64,000 bases of DNA from Qingshengfaniella alkalisoli (GTDB lineage: Bacteria > Pseudomonadota > Alphaproteobacteria > Rhodobacterales > Rhodobacteraceae), in contig NZ_CP042261.1 of assembly GCF_007855645.1 (NCBI RefSeq), positions 2,003,501 through 2,067,500 of the forward strand. Reading direction: 5' to 3'. Of the stretch, positions 54,477 through 63,473 are shown piece after piece. Position numbers and translations under genes: made by a program. Every line of letters begins with the position of its first letter. Position 1 is the stretch's first letter. The notes below the pieces were generated by a model. It worked only from the letters and a program-made list of their open reading frames with translations, made no database searches and had not been told where the DNA came from.

Positions 54477-55778
54477 ATGACAGACCTGACACCCCGTGAA
54501 ATCGTCTCGGAACTGGACCGGTTCATCATCGGCCAGAAAGATGCCAAGCGCGCCGTTGCCGTTGCGCTGCGCAATCGCTGGCGCCGCAAGAAGCTGACGC
54601 CGGAGCTGCGTGACGAGGTCTACCCCAAGAACATCCTGATGATCGGACCGACCGGCGTGGGCAAGACCGAAATCAGCCGACGCCTGGCCAAGCTCGCCCG
54701 TGCGCCGTTCGTTAAGGTCGAGGCCACGAAGTTCACCGAAGTGGGCTATGTCGGCCGCGACGTTGAACAGATCATCCGTGACTTGGTCGACAGCGCCATT
54801 GCGCAGACTCGTGACTACATGCGCGACGACGTAAAGGCACGCGCCCAAAAAGCCGCCGAAGACCGCGTGATCGAAGCGATCGCGGGGAAGGACGCCCGCG
54901 ACAGCACCCGCGAACGCTTTCGTGAAAAGCTGCATGCAGGCGAACTTGACGGTCATGAAATCGAGCTTGAGGTCAGCGACACCTCGAACCCGATGGGCAT
55001 GATGGAAATTCCCGGCCAACCCAATATGGGTATGATGAATCTGGGTGATATCTTCGGCAAAGCCTTCGGCGGTCGCACCGTGAAACGCAAGATGGCCGTC
55101 GGCGACAGTTACGAGGTTCTGATTGCAGAAGAAGCCGACAAACTGCTGGACGACGAAACCGTCAACCGGGCCGCCTTGCAGGCAGTCGAGCAGAACGGCA
55201 TCGTATTCCTGGACGAGATCGACAAGGTCTGCACACGATCCGATGCGCGTGGCGGCGATGTCAGCCGGGAAGGGGTCCAGCGTGATCTTCTTCCGCTGAT
55301 CGAAGGCACAACCGTTTCGACGAAACACGGCCCCGTAAAGACGGACCACATCCTGTTCATCGCATCCGGTGCGTTCCACATCGCGAAACCATCGGACTTG
55401 CTGCCCGAACTGCAGGGTCGTCTGCCGATCCGCGTGGAACTACGCGCGCTGACCGAAGGCGATTTTGTCCGCATTCTGACCGAGACCGACAACGCGTTGA
55501 CATTGCAGTACACCGCGCTGATGGGCACAGAGGACGTGAAGGTCGACTTCACCGAGGACGGCATCGCCGCCTTGGCCCGCATCGCCGCCGAGGTGAACAG
55601 CGAGGTCGAGAACATCGGTGCACGGCGGCTCTACACCGTGTTGGAACGGGTTTTCGAAGAACTCAGCTTTACCGCGCCTGATCGGTCGGGTGAAACCGTT
55701 ACGGTTGACGAAGCCTTCGTTGAAAAACATCTGGGCGATCTGGCAAAATCCGCTGACATCAGCCGCTACGTGCTTTAA
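54477..55778 (+). CDS. hslU: ATP-dependent protease ATPase subunit HslU
   Basis: 433-residue AAA+ unfoldase feeding HslV. Walker A is GPTGVGKTE (57-65); [15 protein letters not shown] is the GYVG pore loop. Walker B is [11 protein letters not shown] and the C-terminal peptide ADISRYVL inserts into HslV. The I-domain lies about 110-235, here with a Met-rich insert ([19 protein letters not shown]). It is expressed with hslV. Confidence 0.97.
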   Translation: MTDLTPREIVSELDRFIIGQKDAKRAVAVALRNRWRRKKLTPELRDEVYPKNILMIGPTGVGKTEISRRLAKLARAPFVKVEATKFTEVGYVGRDVEQIIRDLVDSAIAQTRDYMRDDVKARAQKAAEDRVIEAIAGKDARDSTRERFREKLHAGELDGHEIELEVSDTSNPMGMMEIPGQPNMGMMNLGDIFGKAFGGRTVKRKMAVGDSYEVLIAEEADKLLDDETVNRAALQAVEQNGIVFLDEIDKVCTRSDARGGDVSREGVQRDLLPLIEGTTVSTKHGPVKTDHILFIASGAFHIAKPSDLLPELQGRLPIRVELRALTEGDFVRILTETDNALTLQYTALMGTEDVKVDFTEDGIAALARIAAEVNSEVENIGARRLYTVLERVFEELSFTAPDRSGETVTVDEAFVEKHLGDLAKSADISRYVL

Positions 55779-55790
55779 AGGGTGGCATAA

Positions 55791-55812
55791 CGTTCGGGCC
55801 GCCGCCCGAACG
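55791..55812 (+). terminator. Perfect hairpin after hslU
   Basis: CGTTCGGGC-CGCC-GCCCGAACG, a 9-bp perfect GC-rich stem with a 4-base loop, 12 bp after the hslU stop. It lacks a T-run (ATCCCAC follows), so it may be a transcript-end stabiliser or a weak terminator. Confidence 0.6.
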
Positions 55813-55896
55813 ATCCCACACCCGATGCAGACGCCAGACCTGTCGACAGCGTCATAGCTGTCGCGAAATGCTGCGCGGGACAGACGGAGCCCGCGC

Positions 55897-57174
55897 ATGA
55901 CGCCCCAACGCCTGCCCGAACCACGCTTCATCCGTGACAATGCCCCATGGCTTGCGGCGGGGATGCTGCTGACCTTCAGTTCCTGCTTTGGACAGACCTA
56001 TTTCATTTCCACCTTTGCTGGCGAGATCCGCGCTGAATTCGGACTAAGCCACGGGCAGTGGGGCTCGATCTACGGGGCGGGTACGTTGGCTGCCGCTATG
56101 ATCATGATCTGGGCTGGCGTGCTGACCGACCAATTTCGCGTGCGTGTATTAGGTGCTGGCGTGCTAGTAATGCTAGCAGTTGCGTGCCTGTCCATGGCGA
56201 CCGTTCCCGTGGGCTGGATGCTGCTGGGCGTCGTCATGTTACTGCGCCTGGCAGGTCAGGGCATGTGCGGACACATCGCCACAACCGCCATGGCACGCTG
56301 GTTCGTGGCCACGCGGGGCAGGGCGCTTGCGGTCGCCACGATGGGCTTTGCATTGGCCGAAGCCACGATGCCGCTTCTGTTCGTGACGCTGAAAGAGTTT
56401 GTGCCGTGGCGCGGGCTGTGGGTGCTGGCCGCCTGCATCGTCTTGGCCATGATCCCCGTCCTGCTGGCGTTGCTGAAGCGCGAACGCACACCACAAAGCA
56501 CTGCCGATGACAGCCATTCACCGGGCATGTCTGGTCGCCACTGGACGCGTGGCGAGGCAATCCGCCATCCTCTGTTCTGGTACATGATGCCCGCGCTTCT
56601 CGGCCCGCCGACTTTCATGACGGCACTATTTTTCCATCAGGTGCACCTGAGCGAACTGAAAGGCTTCACGCATCAGCAATTCGTATCGCTCTTCCCGATC
56701 TACACGACATTCGGAATCCTCGCCATGCTGTGCTGGGGATGGCTGATCGACCGGTTCGGGTCCAGCAAGCTGATGCCGCTGATGCAGTTGCCCCTGGCGG
56801 TAAGCTTTACGATCATGGCCGGTGGTGAAAGCGTCGGAATTGCCTTGCTTTCGCTTATGTTTCTAGGGATCACACTTGGCGCGATGGGCGCGGTTCCCGC
56901 AGCCTTCATCGCCGAGATCTATGGCACCCGCCACATCGGATCCATCCGCGCGGCTGCTGTGGCTGTAACCGTCTTCGGGTCTGCTGTGGGCCCCGTCTTG
57001 ACCGGCCTTCTGATAGACCAAGGCATCGGATTTGAAGCGCAACTTGGATGGATCGCGCTTTACTTCATCCTGACTTCGGCCCTGCTATGGTTCGGCATCA
57101 AACGCAGCGCGCCCACCCCCCACTCAGTCGTAGCGTCTGACGCGCCGAATCTTGCCGTTTCCAGTAAAGACTGA
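55897..57174 (+). CDS. MFS (major facilitator) transporter
   Basis: 425-residue inner-membrane carrier with about 12 hydrophobic helices in two halves. The conserved A-like motif appears as WAGVLTDQFRVRVLG between helices 2 and 3; the second half has LCWGWLIDRFGSSKLMP. The N-terminal segment SSCFGQTYFISTFAGEIRAE resembles the oxalate/formate antiporter-like and monocarboxylate group. The substrate is unknown. It stands alone after hslU. The 139-bp gap after it shows no gene or clear hairpin. Confidence 0.9.
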   Translation: MTPQRLPEPRFIRDNAPWLAAGMLLTFSSCFGQTYFISTFAGEIRAEFGLSHGQWGSIYGAGTLAAAMIMIWAGVLTDQFRVRVLGAGVLVMLAVACLSMATVPVGWMLLGVVMLLRLAGQGMCGHIATTAMARWFVATRGRALAVATMGFALAEATMPLLFVTLKEFVPWRGLWVLAACIVLAMIPVLLALLKRERTPQSTADDSHSPGMSGRHWTRGEAIRHPLFWYMMPALLGPPTFMTALFFHQVHLSELKGFTHQQFVSLFPIYTTFGILAMLCWGWLIDRFGSSKLMPLMQLPLAVSFTIMAGGESVGIALLSLMFLGITLGAMGAVPAAFIAEIYGTRHIGSIRAAAVAVTVFGSAVGPVLTGLLIDQGIGFEAQLGWIALYFILTSALLWFGIKRSAPTPHSVVASDAPNLAVSSKD

Positions 57175-57313
57175 AGTATTTACAGAGCATACCTTCATGC
57201 GGCCACTCCGCAGCGGCACCCCTGACCTCGCTTGCGTCAGCACATTGCTCGATACCAGTGAAGCATCAACCGCCGAGTTCATAGTGCACGGGGCTGCCCC
57301 ATGAATTAACGTG

Positions 57314-57922
57314 TCATCGGAGTTTTCGCAGATACACGTAGTACGCCCCACCACCGCCATGACGCAGATGTGCCTCAGACACCTGCAGCACGGCCTGATT
57401 GAGTGGAGGCAGCGCCAACCAGCGTGGCACCTGATGCCGCAAAATACCAACCGGCTGGGGAATGGGGCCGGGTTCGTCGCGCATCTTGCCCTTGCCGGTG
57501 ATCACCAGCACTAGGCGTAGACCCCGCTCCTGGGCATCCAGCACGAAACGACGCAGCACCGGATGGGCCTGCGCGATGGTCATGCCATGCAGGTCCAGCC
57601 GCGCCTCCGGCTTCAACTTTCCGCGTTTCATACGGGTATTGGTGCGGCGATCAACCGCGATCGGCATTCGTGACAGGCGATCCGTCAGACTGGGAGACAA
57701 GTCGTGACTGACGCTTGATCGACTCAACGATCCCACACGAAAATCGGGCAGGGGTGCTGTTTGCTTCGCCCGGATCTGACGCTCGACACCCCTTGGCGCC
57801 GTGTCGTCGGTGGGCTCCACCGTCATATCCAGATCAGCGTGATTTGGTGTGACGGACGATGCTACACTGTCCCAAAGCGCCCGCTCCTCGGGGGTCAGGC
57901 GTCTTGGGGGCTTGCGTGGCAT
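57314..57922 (-). CDS. Smr-domain protein (MutS2 C-terminal-like endonuclease family)
   Basis: 202-residue protein. The Pro-rich, disordered N-terminal part (about 1-105) is followed by an Smr domain. RLDLHGMTIAQAHPVLRRFV contains the LDLHG motif and VLVITGKGKMRDEPGP the TGKG motif; HGGGGAYYVYLRK ends it. Smr domains nick or bind branched DNA or act as RNA endonucleases. It is 42 bp downstream of the Tim44-like gene on the same strand. Confidence 0.9.
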   Translation of the reverse strand: MPRKPPRRLTPEERALWDSVASSVTPNHADLDMTVEPTDDTAPRGVERQIRAKQTAPLPDFRVGSLSRSSVSHDLSPSLTDRLSRMPIAVDRRTNTRMKRGKLKPEARLDLHGMTIAQAHPVLRRFVLDAQERGLRLVLVITGKGKMRDEPGPIPQPVGILRHQVPRWLALPPLNQAVLQVSEAHLRHGGGGAYYVYLRKLR

Positions 57923-57964
57923 TTCAAACGATCACTCCAGAAACCGGCGCCTAGCCGGTTGGCG

Positions 57965-58627
57965 TTATTCTCCTGTCGCGACGAGCTGCCAGTTCGGGTC
58001 ATCTACACCCATCTTGCGAGCGAAGGACCAGACATCGCGCTGTCGCTTGATCTCATTCGGGTTCCCCTCGACGACCTCACCATCGGTGTTCTTAACGACC
58101 GATGTCAGTTCACCGACGAAGCGCACGGAAACCTCGCCCTCCGAAGTCTGCTGATCAAACTCGGCATTCACCAGCTTGATCTCGCGCAAGCCAACGAAGC
58201 TTGCGTCAATGGTCAGACCCTGCGCCTTACGATTTTCTACCACTTCTTCGAAGCTTTGGAATACATCGGGCGCAAGGAAAGGACGCACGCTTTCCAGATC
58301 GCCGGATTCGAATGCCATCAGGATCATCTCGTAAGCACCGCGCGCACCGTCCAGAAACTCGCCGACGGAAAAGCTAGGTTCAGCGCGTTTCATATCTGCC
58401 AGCGCGAGCGCTGCAGGGCTGCCTTCATCGACGTGGTCGATGATGTCGCGATCCGGTCCGCCTTCGATCACCTCGAAATCCTGACGCGCATCAGTCGCCT
58501 CGGACCGGCGTTTGCGGGGCAAGGGCTTTTCAAAACCTTCGCGTGTTCCCAGCACACTCTTGAGCCGCAAGATCAGAAAGATTGCGACCCCGGCCAGAAC
58601 CAGGAGCTGGATGATGCTGGAACTCAT
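57965..58627 (-). CDS. Tim44-like domain protein (TimA/translocase-linked family)
   Basis: 220-residue inner-membrane-anchored protein. An N-terminal helix (SIIQLLVLAGVAIFLILRL) is followed by a charged linker and the Tim44 C-terminal-like domain (about 85-220), including FLDGARGAYEMILMAFESGD and VRPFLAPDVFQSFE. Mitochondrial Tim44 couples import motors to the translocase. The bacterial role is unclear, but it lies across from secB. The ATG at 58627 follows GAGAGG; GTG at 58633 is less likely. Confidence 0.88.
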   Translation of the reverse strand: MSSSIIQLLVLAGVAIFLILRLKSVLGTREGFEKPLPRKRRSEATDARQDFEVIEGGPDRDIIDHVDEGSPAALALADMKRAEPSFSVGEFLDGARGAYEMILMAFESGDLESVRPFLAPDVFQSFEEVVENRKAQGLTIDASFVGLREIKLVNAEFDQQTSEGEVSVRFVGELTSVVKNTDGEVVEGNPNEIKRQRDVWSFARKMGVDDPNWQLVATGE

Positions 58628-58682
58628 ATGCACCTCTCGGGATTAACAGGATGGTAACATCCGGATCTGGTTCCTATGTAGG

Positions 58683-58718
58683 GTAGCGGGTGGGGCAAGT
58701 CCACCTTATGACCGCTAC
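58683..58718 (+). promoter_or_regulatory. Leader hairpin GTAGCGG...CCGCTAC before fxsA
   Basis: Seven-base outer arms (58683-58689 with 58712-58718) enclose a second GTGG/CCAC stem (58690-58693 with 58701-58704). Together they form an 11-bp stem with one asymmetric bulge. It ends 14 bp before the fxsA ATG, just ahead of its GAGGG ribosome-binding site. Confidence 0.35.
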
Positions 58719-58732
58719 GTATAGAGGGTGCC

Positions 58733-59221
58733 ATGTGGCTTTTGCTGGCTTTTATCGCCGTCCCCATGATCGAAATCGCGCTGTTCATTCAAGTCGGATC
58801 CCTGATCGGGCTATGGCCGACGCTGTTCATCGTGCTTGCAACCGCAGTGATCGGGACCACAATGGTACGAAGTCAGGGTCGCGATGCCCTTAAACGCTTG
58901 CAAACAAGCTTCGACAGACTGGATAATCCGACCGTGCCGCTGGCCCATGGCGCGATGATCATTCTGTCCGGCGCATTGCTGCTGACACCCGGTTTCTTCA
59001 CCGACACCATTGGCTTGCTGCTGCTGGTCCCGAAAGTGAGGGATGCGCTGTTTCGTCACATCCAGTCCCGCGTGAAGATCCGGAGCTTCTCGATGGGACG
59101 CTCGCAGCATTACAAAGCCAACTCCGACCCAGGCGTGATCGACGGGGAATTCTTCGAAGTGGACCCGGACAGCGTAAAACCGAAGCCGACAGACCGCCCG
59201 TCCGGCTGGACACGGTCCTGA
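58733..59221 (+). CDS. fxsA: FxsA family membrane protein
   Basis: 162-residue cytoplasmic-membrane protein. E. coli FxsA overproduction blocks exclusion of phage T7 by the F plasmid; the native role is unknown. The N-terminus LLAFIAVPMIEIALFIQVGS and the centre GALLLTPGFFTDTIGLLLLV are conserved. Three to four membrane helices are followed by a hydrophilic tail with VIDGEFFEVD. It is divergent from the Tim44-like gene and precedes secB. Confidence 0.92.
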   Translation: MWLLLAFIAVPMIEIALFIQVGSLIGLWPTLFIVLATAVIGTTMVRSQGRDALKRLQTSFDRLDNPTVPLAHGAMIILSGALLLTPGFFTDTIGLLLLVPKVRDALFRHIQSRVKIRSFSMGRSQHYKANSDPGVIDGEFFEVDPDSVKPKPTDRPSGWTRS

Positions 59222-59298
59222 CGGCTCTGCGGTTGTGACGCCTGACGCTTGCTGTTAGACCTTCGGCAGAAAATTTACCTTTTGCCGGAGCAAGAATT

Positions 59299-59805
59299 AT
59301 GGCCGAAGAAACCAACGGGGCAGACGCACAACAGCAGCAAGCCCGCCCGCAGATGCGGGTACTTGCGCAGTTCATCCGTGATCTTTCCTTTGAAAACATC
59401 ATGATCCAGAAGGGCGTGCAGGGCGAGGTCAAGCCGCAAGTTCAGGTTCAGGTCAGCCTCGACGCAAAAAAGCGTCCGGCAGACAATCAGTACGAAATCA
59501 CGTCCAAATACATCGTGTCGTCGAAGAACAGCGAATCCGACAGCACGCTGTTTCATGTTGAACTGGATTACGGTGGCGTTTTCCACGTTGAAGGTGTGCC
59601 GGAAAACCAGCTTCATCCCTTCCTGCTGATCGAATGCCCGCGCATGCTGTTTCCCTTCGTGCGCCGGATCATCGCCGATGTAACGCGTGACGGTGGCTTC
59701 CCGCCAGTGAACCTCGATACCGTCGATTTCGTGCAGCTTTACCAGCAAGAAGTCGCGCGCCGCGCACAGCAGCAGGGCGAACAGAAGCCCGAACGCGTTT
59801 CTTAA
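59299..59805 (+). CDS. secB: Protein-export chaperone SecB
   Basis: 168-residue tetrameric chaperone that keeps preproteins unfolded for SecA. The N-terminal core [17 protein letters not shown] and [20 protein letters not shown] are hallmark segments; an acidic-poor Gln-rich tail follows. The region before the ATG (CCGGAGC) carries the ribosome-binding site. Its TAA shares the TTAA palindrome with the dnaQ stop. Confidence 0.96.
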   Translation: MAEETNGADAQQQQARPQMRVLAQFIRDLSFENIMIQKGVQGEVKPQVQVQVSLDAKKRPADNQYEITSKYIVSSKNSESDSTLFHVELDYGGVFHVEGVPENQLHPFLLIECPRMLFPFVRRIIADVTRDGGFPPVNLDTVDFVQLYQQEVARRAQQQGEQKPERVS

Positions 59806-60494
59806 CCGTTCAGCTTCGCCCAGACGGAATCTTCGCCCATCGCGTCCACAAATGCGCGGTGGGCTTCTTTTTCAGTATCCGTCAGCCGCGAGGGCAGTGA
59901 CTGTGGCCGCGGTCTCGGGCGCCATTCCACGTCCGCCTGTCCCGCCTCGCTGCGTCGTACCTGATCCAAAACCAAACCCGGCTGCCGGCCACCGATCAGT
60001 TCCAGGTAAACCTCGGCAAGGATTTCAGCGTCGAGAAGCGCGCCGTGCTTTTCACGCGCCGAATTGTCCACGCCGAAGCGTCGACAGAGCGCATCCAACG
60101 AGGCCGGAGACCCCGGAAACTTCTTCCGCGCAATTGCAAGAGTATCCAGTGACTGCGACATCGGCAGTTGTCGCAAGTTGATCCAACTGAGTTCTGCGTT
60201 CAGGAATTTCATGTCGAATGCAGCGTTGTGGATCACCAGAACGGCGTCACCGACGAAGTCCAGAAACTGCTGCCCGACCTGACTGAACACCGGCTTATCC
60301 GCAAGAAACTCTTCGCTAATTCCATGTACGTTGAACGCATCTTCAGGCATGTCGCGTTGCGGGTTGATGTACTGATGATAGGTGCGGCCCGTGGGGACGT
60401 GGTTGAACAGCTCAACACCGCCAATCTCGACGAGCCTGTGGCCCTCGGATGGCTCGAACCCGGTGGTTTCGGTATCGAGAACGATCTCACGCAT
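59802..60494 (-). CDS. dnaQ: DNA polymerase III epsilon subunit (3'-5' proofreading exonuclease)
   Basis: 230-residue DEDDh exonuclease. ExoI is [13 protein letters not shown], ExoII includes [17 protein letters not shown] and ExoIII has [18 protein letters not shown]. The C-terminal tail is rich in Arg/Pro and likely binds polymerase alpha. It overlaps coaE by 8 bp as the last gene of the maf-aroE-coaE-dnaQ operon, close to the putative origin. Confidence 0.96.
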   Translation of the reverse strand: MREIVLDTETTGFEPSEGHRLVEIGGVELFNHVPTGRTYHQYINPQRDMPEDAFNVHGISEEFLADKPVFSQVGQQFLDFVGDAVLVIHNAAFDMKFLNAELSWINLRQLPMSQSLDTLAIARKKFPGSPASLDALCRRFGVDNSAREKHGALLDAEILAEVYLELIGGRQPGLVLDQVRRSEAGQADVEWRPRPRPQSLPSRLTDTEKEAHRAFVDAMGEDSVWAKLNG

Positions 60495-61080
60495 CTTTAC
60501 CCCTGATCTCCTGAACGACCCGCTTCACTGCTGCTTTTGCCGTTTCTAACGTGTCTGTCGGGATCACCCAAGTGGCCCGCATCCGCTTTTCCGCATCAGG
60601 CATCTGACGCGCAAGGATTTGGTCAAATTGCTCCGCTGTCATACCCGGTCGCGCCAATACCCGTTCTCGCTGCATCGCGTGGGGCGCGGACACAACCGCA
60701 ACACCATCCACGCTTCCCTCGGCACCTGTTTCAAACAGCAAAGGGATATCCAGAACGGCAATGTCCGACGGGCAGTCAGCCAGAAAATCGGCGCGGTCTT
60801 GCGCAACCAACGGATGCACCACCGCCTCGATCTGTCGCAAGGCATCCGGGTCCGTCGCTATCCATTCCTTCAGCCTATCGCGTGACACCGTCCCATCCAT
60901 GAGAGCCACAGGCCGCAATTTGCGCATGGGTTCGACCGCCGCCCCGCCCTCAGCATACAACCGATGCACTGCGGCATCGGCGTCCCAGACAGCGCAGCCC
61001 AGATCCGAAAACATTCTGGCCGTCGTCGACTTCCCCATGCCGATGGAGCCGGTCAGCCCCAACTTGAAGCAATCACTCAT
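60487..61080 (-). CDS. coaE: Dephospho-CoA kinase
   Basis: 197-residue last enzyme of coenzyme A synthesis. The P-loop is [17 protein letters not shown]; the CoA-site [16 protein letters not shown] and [14 protein letters not shown] fit. It is translationally coupled on both sides, 4-bp overlap with aroE and 8-bp with dnaQ. Confidence 0.96.
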   Translation of the reverse strand: MSDCFKLGLTGSIGMGKSTTARMFSDLGCAVWDADAAVHRLYAEGGAAVEPMRKLRPVALMDGTVSRDRLKEWIATDPDALRQIEAVVHPLVAQDRADFLADCPSDIAVLDIPLLFETGAEGSVDGVAVVSAPHAMQRERVLARPGMTAEQFDQILARQMPDAEKRMRATWVIPTDTLETAKAAVKRVVQEIRGKDA

Positions 61081-61913
61081 AGCTTCAGGACTTCGTCCCT
61101 GAGTTCTGCCGTGACTTCCGGCCGCTTGCCGAACCAGCGCTCAAAAGCGGGCGCCGCTTGATGCAATAGCATGCCCAGCCCATCGATTACCTTCGCACCC
61201 TGCGCCTCTGCCGCTTCAAGGAACGGCGTCCGTAGCGGGGTATAGACCAGATCCGTTGCAATTGCGCCCACCCGGATCTTGTCGAGTGGTATGTTGAATT
61301 CGCTCTTGCCTGCCATACCGAGGGATGTGGAATTAATAATGGTCCCTGCGCCCGCGACGATGTCCTGCGCAGCGTTCCAATCCGTAACTTTAATCTTGGA
61401 TCCGAACTCCGCCTGAAGCGCAGTCGCTCGGGACCGCGTGCGATTGGTAATCCGGATTTCGGTCACACCCAGATCCAACAATGCCACGACAACGGCGCGG
61501 GCCGCACCACCGGCACCGAACAAAGCTACAGGCGCGTCCACTGGCGACCAGTCGGGCGCATGGTCGCGGATGTTTTGAGTAAATCCATAACCATCAGTGT
61601 TATCAGCATGAATTGATCCGTCTTCTCTGAAGCTCAGCGTATTGGCCGCCCCGATCAAAGCTGCACGATCAGACACTCGATCCGCCAATCCAAGCGCCGC
61701 TTCCTTATGTGGGATCGTCACATTGACGCCAACAAAGCCCAGCCTTGGCAATGTTACCAAACAGTCCCGCAGATCGCGGGGTAGCACATGCATCGGAACA
61801 TAATGCCCAGCCAATCCGTATTGACGCAACCAATGACCATGCACGACAGGCGATTTGCTATGCGTAATCGGATAGCCGATTACCCCGGCCAGCGGAATCT
61901 TGTCGTCACTCAT
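61077..61913 (-). CDS. aroE: Shikimate dehydrogenase (NADP+)
   Basis: 278-residue enzyme reducing 3-dehydroshikimate in aromatic amino-acid synthesis. Substrate-site motif is [31 protein letters not shown] has the catalytic Lys; [12 protein letters not shown] supplies the Asp. The NADP loop is [15 protein letters not shown] with NRTRSRA. It overlaps maf by 4 bp and coaE by 4 bp. Confidence 0.96.
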   Translation of the reverse strand: MSDDKIPLAGVIGYPITHSKSPVVHGHWLRQYGLAGHYVPMHVLPRDLRDCLVTLPRLGFVGVNVTIPHKEAALGLADRVSDRAALIGAANTLSFREDGSIHADNTDGYGFTQNIRDHAPDWSPVDAPVALFGAGGAARAVVVALLDLGVTEIRITNRTRSRATALQAEFGSKIKVTDWNAAQDIVAGAGTIINSTSLGMAGKSEFNIPLDKIRVGAIATDLVYTPLRTPFLEAAEAQGAKVIDGLGMLLHQAAPAFERWFGKRPEVTAELRDEVLKL

Positions 61914-62509
61914 TGCGGCAGCACCCCCTTGATCGTGAGATAGCCGAGCAGTTCCAGCAACGGAAGTCCGAGAATGGTGAAATAGTCACCCTCGATGCGT
62001 GAAAACAATCGCACGCCTTCCGCCTCCAGCATATAGCCACCGACGCAATGACACACCTCGTCCCAGTTTCGTTCGATATAATCGTCGCGGTAAGTGTCAC
62101 TGAAAGGTCTCATGGTCAGCCGTGCCACGCCAACATGACGCCACAATGGCTTGCCGTCCTCATAGATTACGGCAGCAGACAGCAAGCTGTGCTGCGTACC
62201 GCGCAACCTGTCCAACTGCACGCGCAATTCATCCTTGGAGTCCGGCTTCGCTAGAACCTCGCCCTTAACGTCCAGAACCTGATCACATCCCAACACCAGC
62301 GCTCCGGGGTGCTTTTCGCTGACCCGCAACGCTTTCATTTCCGCCAGAGCATCGGCGATATCGCGCGAACTGGCCTGTTCCGCCTGCAAGGATGCGCGGA
62401 TCGACGATTCATCAACCCTTGCCGGGATAATTTCCGGATCAAGCCCGGCATTGACCAAGAGGGTTCTTCTGGTTGCAGAATTTGAAGCAAGGATCAGTCG
62501 ACCATTCAT
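61910..62509 (-). CDS. maf: Maf/YhdE-type nucleotide pyrophosphatase
   Basis: 199-residue nucleoside-triphosphate pyrophosphatase of the Maf family, acting as a house-cleaner of modified NTPs and linked to septum control in Bacillus. Signature segments are [28 protein letters not shown] and [10 protein letters not shown]. It heads the maf-aroE-coaE-dnaQ operon, and its ATG touches the first DnaA box of the putative origin. No strong ribosome-binding site is visible. Confidence 0.94.
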   Translation of the reverse strand: MNGRLILASNSATRRTLLVNAGLDPEIIPARVDESSIRASLQAEQASSRDIADALAEMKALRVSEKHPGALVLGCDQVLDVKGEVLAKPDSKDELRVQLDRLRGTQHSLLSAAVIYEDGKPLWRHVGVARLTMRPFSDTYRDDYIERNWDEVCHCVGGYMLEAEGVRLFSRIEGDYFTILGLPLLELLGYLTIKGVLPQ

Positions 62510-62903
62510 GTGGATAACCCTGTGTGACTCTGACGGTATAGCCGGTGTGCGAAGCGTGGGCCATTTATGTGGTAGATCACTGGCTGTGCGGGACTCGGGA
62601 GTTTGTCAAGTTTCGTGGGATGAGTCGCTCACCGTGGGTAAGAGTCATCCGGGATCGGTGGAGAAAGGATTCGCTATAAGTTTTCCTGAAACTTATCCAC
62701 ATCCAGCGCTTGCAGAAAGACTTGTAAGTAATTGATAAAAATAATTTATTCTTATTATCCCTGCTTGGCATTCTGCGGCGCAATATTTATCCACATGTAA
62801 ATATCACTGTGGGTAACTGGAAAATTCAACTTATCCACACCCCCTACAACGTCATCATCTTTTCTTATACTTCTTTTAAAATTGATTACTGGGATCAGAA
62901 ATA
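62509..62903. other. oriC: Putative chromosomal replication origin (oriC)
   Basis: Non-coding gap between maf and hemJ. Four exact DnaA boxes (TTATCCACA) lie at 62509-62517 (minus), 62693-62701, 62787-62795 and 62831-62839 (plus). A one-mismatch box (TTACCCACA) is at 62808-62816 (minus). An AT-rich stretch with long A/T runs lies at about 62722-62760 and a second at 62860-62890, both suited to duplex unwinding. The setting beside hemJ, rho and the maf-aroE-coaE-dnaQ block is typical of alphaproteobacterial origins. A clean CtrA full site was not found. Confidence 0.85.
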
Positions 62904-63356
62904 ATGATGGATTTCCTGGCGGCAGCCTATCCGTGGACAAAATCACTTCATGTTATATCGGTGATCGCCTGGATGGCGGGTTTGTTCTATCTGCCTAGGC
63001 TCTTTGTCTATCACGTCGAGCACGCTGATCTCGGACATGCTACAGACAAGATGTTGCAGACGATGGAGTACAAGCTCCTCCGGGCAATCATGAACCCCGC
63101 AATGGCCGCGACGTGGCTCTTTGGTGTTGCTTTGGCCCTGACCCCGGGAATTGTCGATTGGGGCGCTGTGTGGCCCTATACGAAGGCCGCAGCGGTGCTT
63201 GCGATGACTTGGTTCCATCACTGGCTGGCGAAACGGCGTAAGGATTTTATCAGTGGCCAGAACAAGCTCAGTGGGCGCCGCTACCGGATGATGAACGAAG
63301 TTCCCACATTTCTTATGATGATAATTGTGGTGTCGGTGATCGCGCGTCCCTTCTGA
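62904..63356 (+). CDS. hemJ: Protoporphyrinogen IX oxidase HemJ
   Basis: 150-residue membrane protein of the HemJ (CopD-related) family, oxidising protoporphyrinogen IX to protoporphyrin IX in bacteria lacking HemG/HemY. Four to five helices are predicted; AAYPWTKSLHVISVIAWMAG holds the conserved heme-ligand His. AKRRKDFISGQNKLSGRRYR is the conserved cytoplasmic loop and RMMNEVPTFLMMIIVV the last helix. Start ATG at 62904 or 62907. It borders the putative origin. Confidence 0.92.
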   Translation: MMDFLAAAYPWTKSLHVISVIAWMAGLFYLPRLFVYHVEHADLGHATDKMLQTMEYKLLRAIMNPAMAATWLFGVALALTPGIVDWGAVWPYTKAAAVLAMTWFHHWLAKRRKDFISGQNKLSGRRYRMMNEVPTFLMMIIVVSVIARPF

Positions 63357-63442
63357 AACGTTGACTCCGGCGAGGTGGATCGCTATGTGGACTTTCTGAA
63401 GGGCGTCCGCCCGCTGATTTTCCATTCCATGAGAGAGCACCG

Positions 63443-63458
63443 CTGACAACGTTGTCAG
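63443..63458. promoter_or_regulatory. Perfect 16-bp palindrome CTGACAACGTTGTCAG before rho
   Basis: Gap-free 8+8 palindrome ending 15 bp before the rho ATG, in the 117-bp hemJ-rho gap. Having no loop, it is more like a dimeric-protein site than a hairpin terminator. It could overlap the rho ribosome-binding region. Confidence 0.45.
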
Positions 63459-63473
63459 AGTGTGTCCCAGTAT

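Noticed and set aside
62753-62761. TTATCCCTG as a further DnaA box
   Set aside because: Two mismatches in the conserved CACA end; not counted with the five good boxes.
62876-62889. TTAA-N6-TTAC before hemJ as a CtrA site in the origin
   Set aside because: Wrong spacing and a mismatch; an AT-rich stretch gives such hits by chance.
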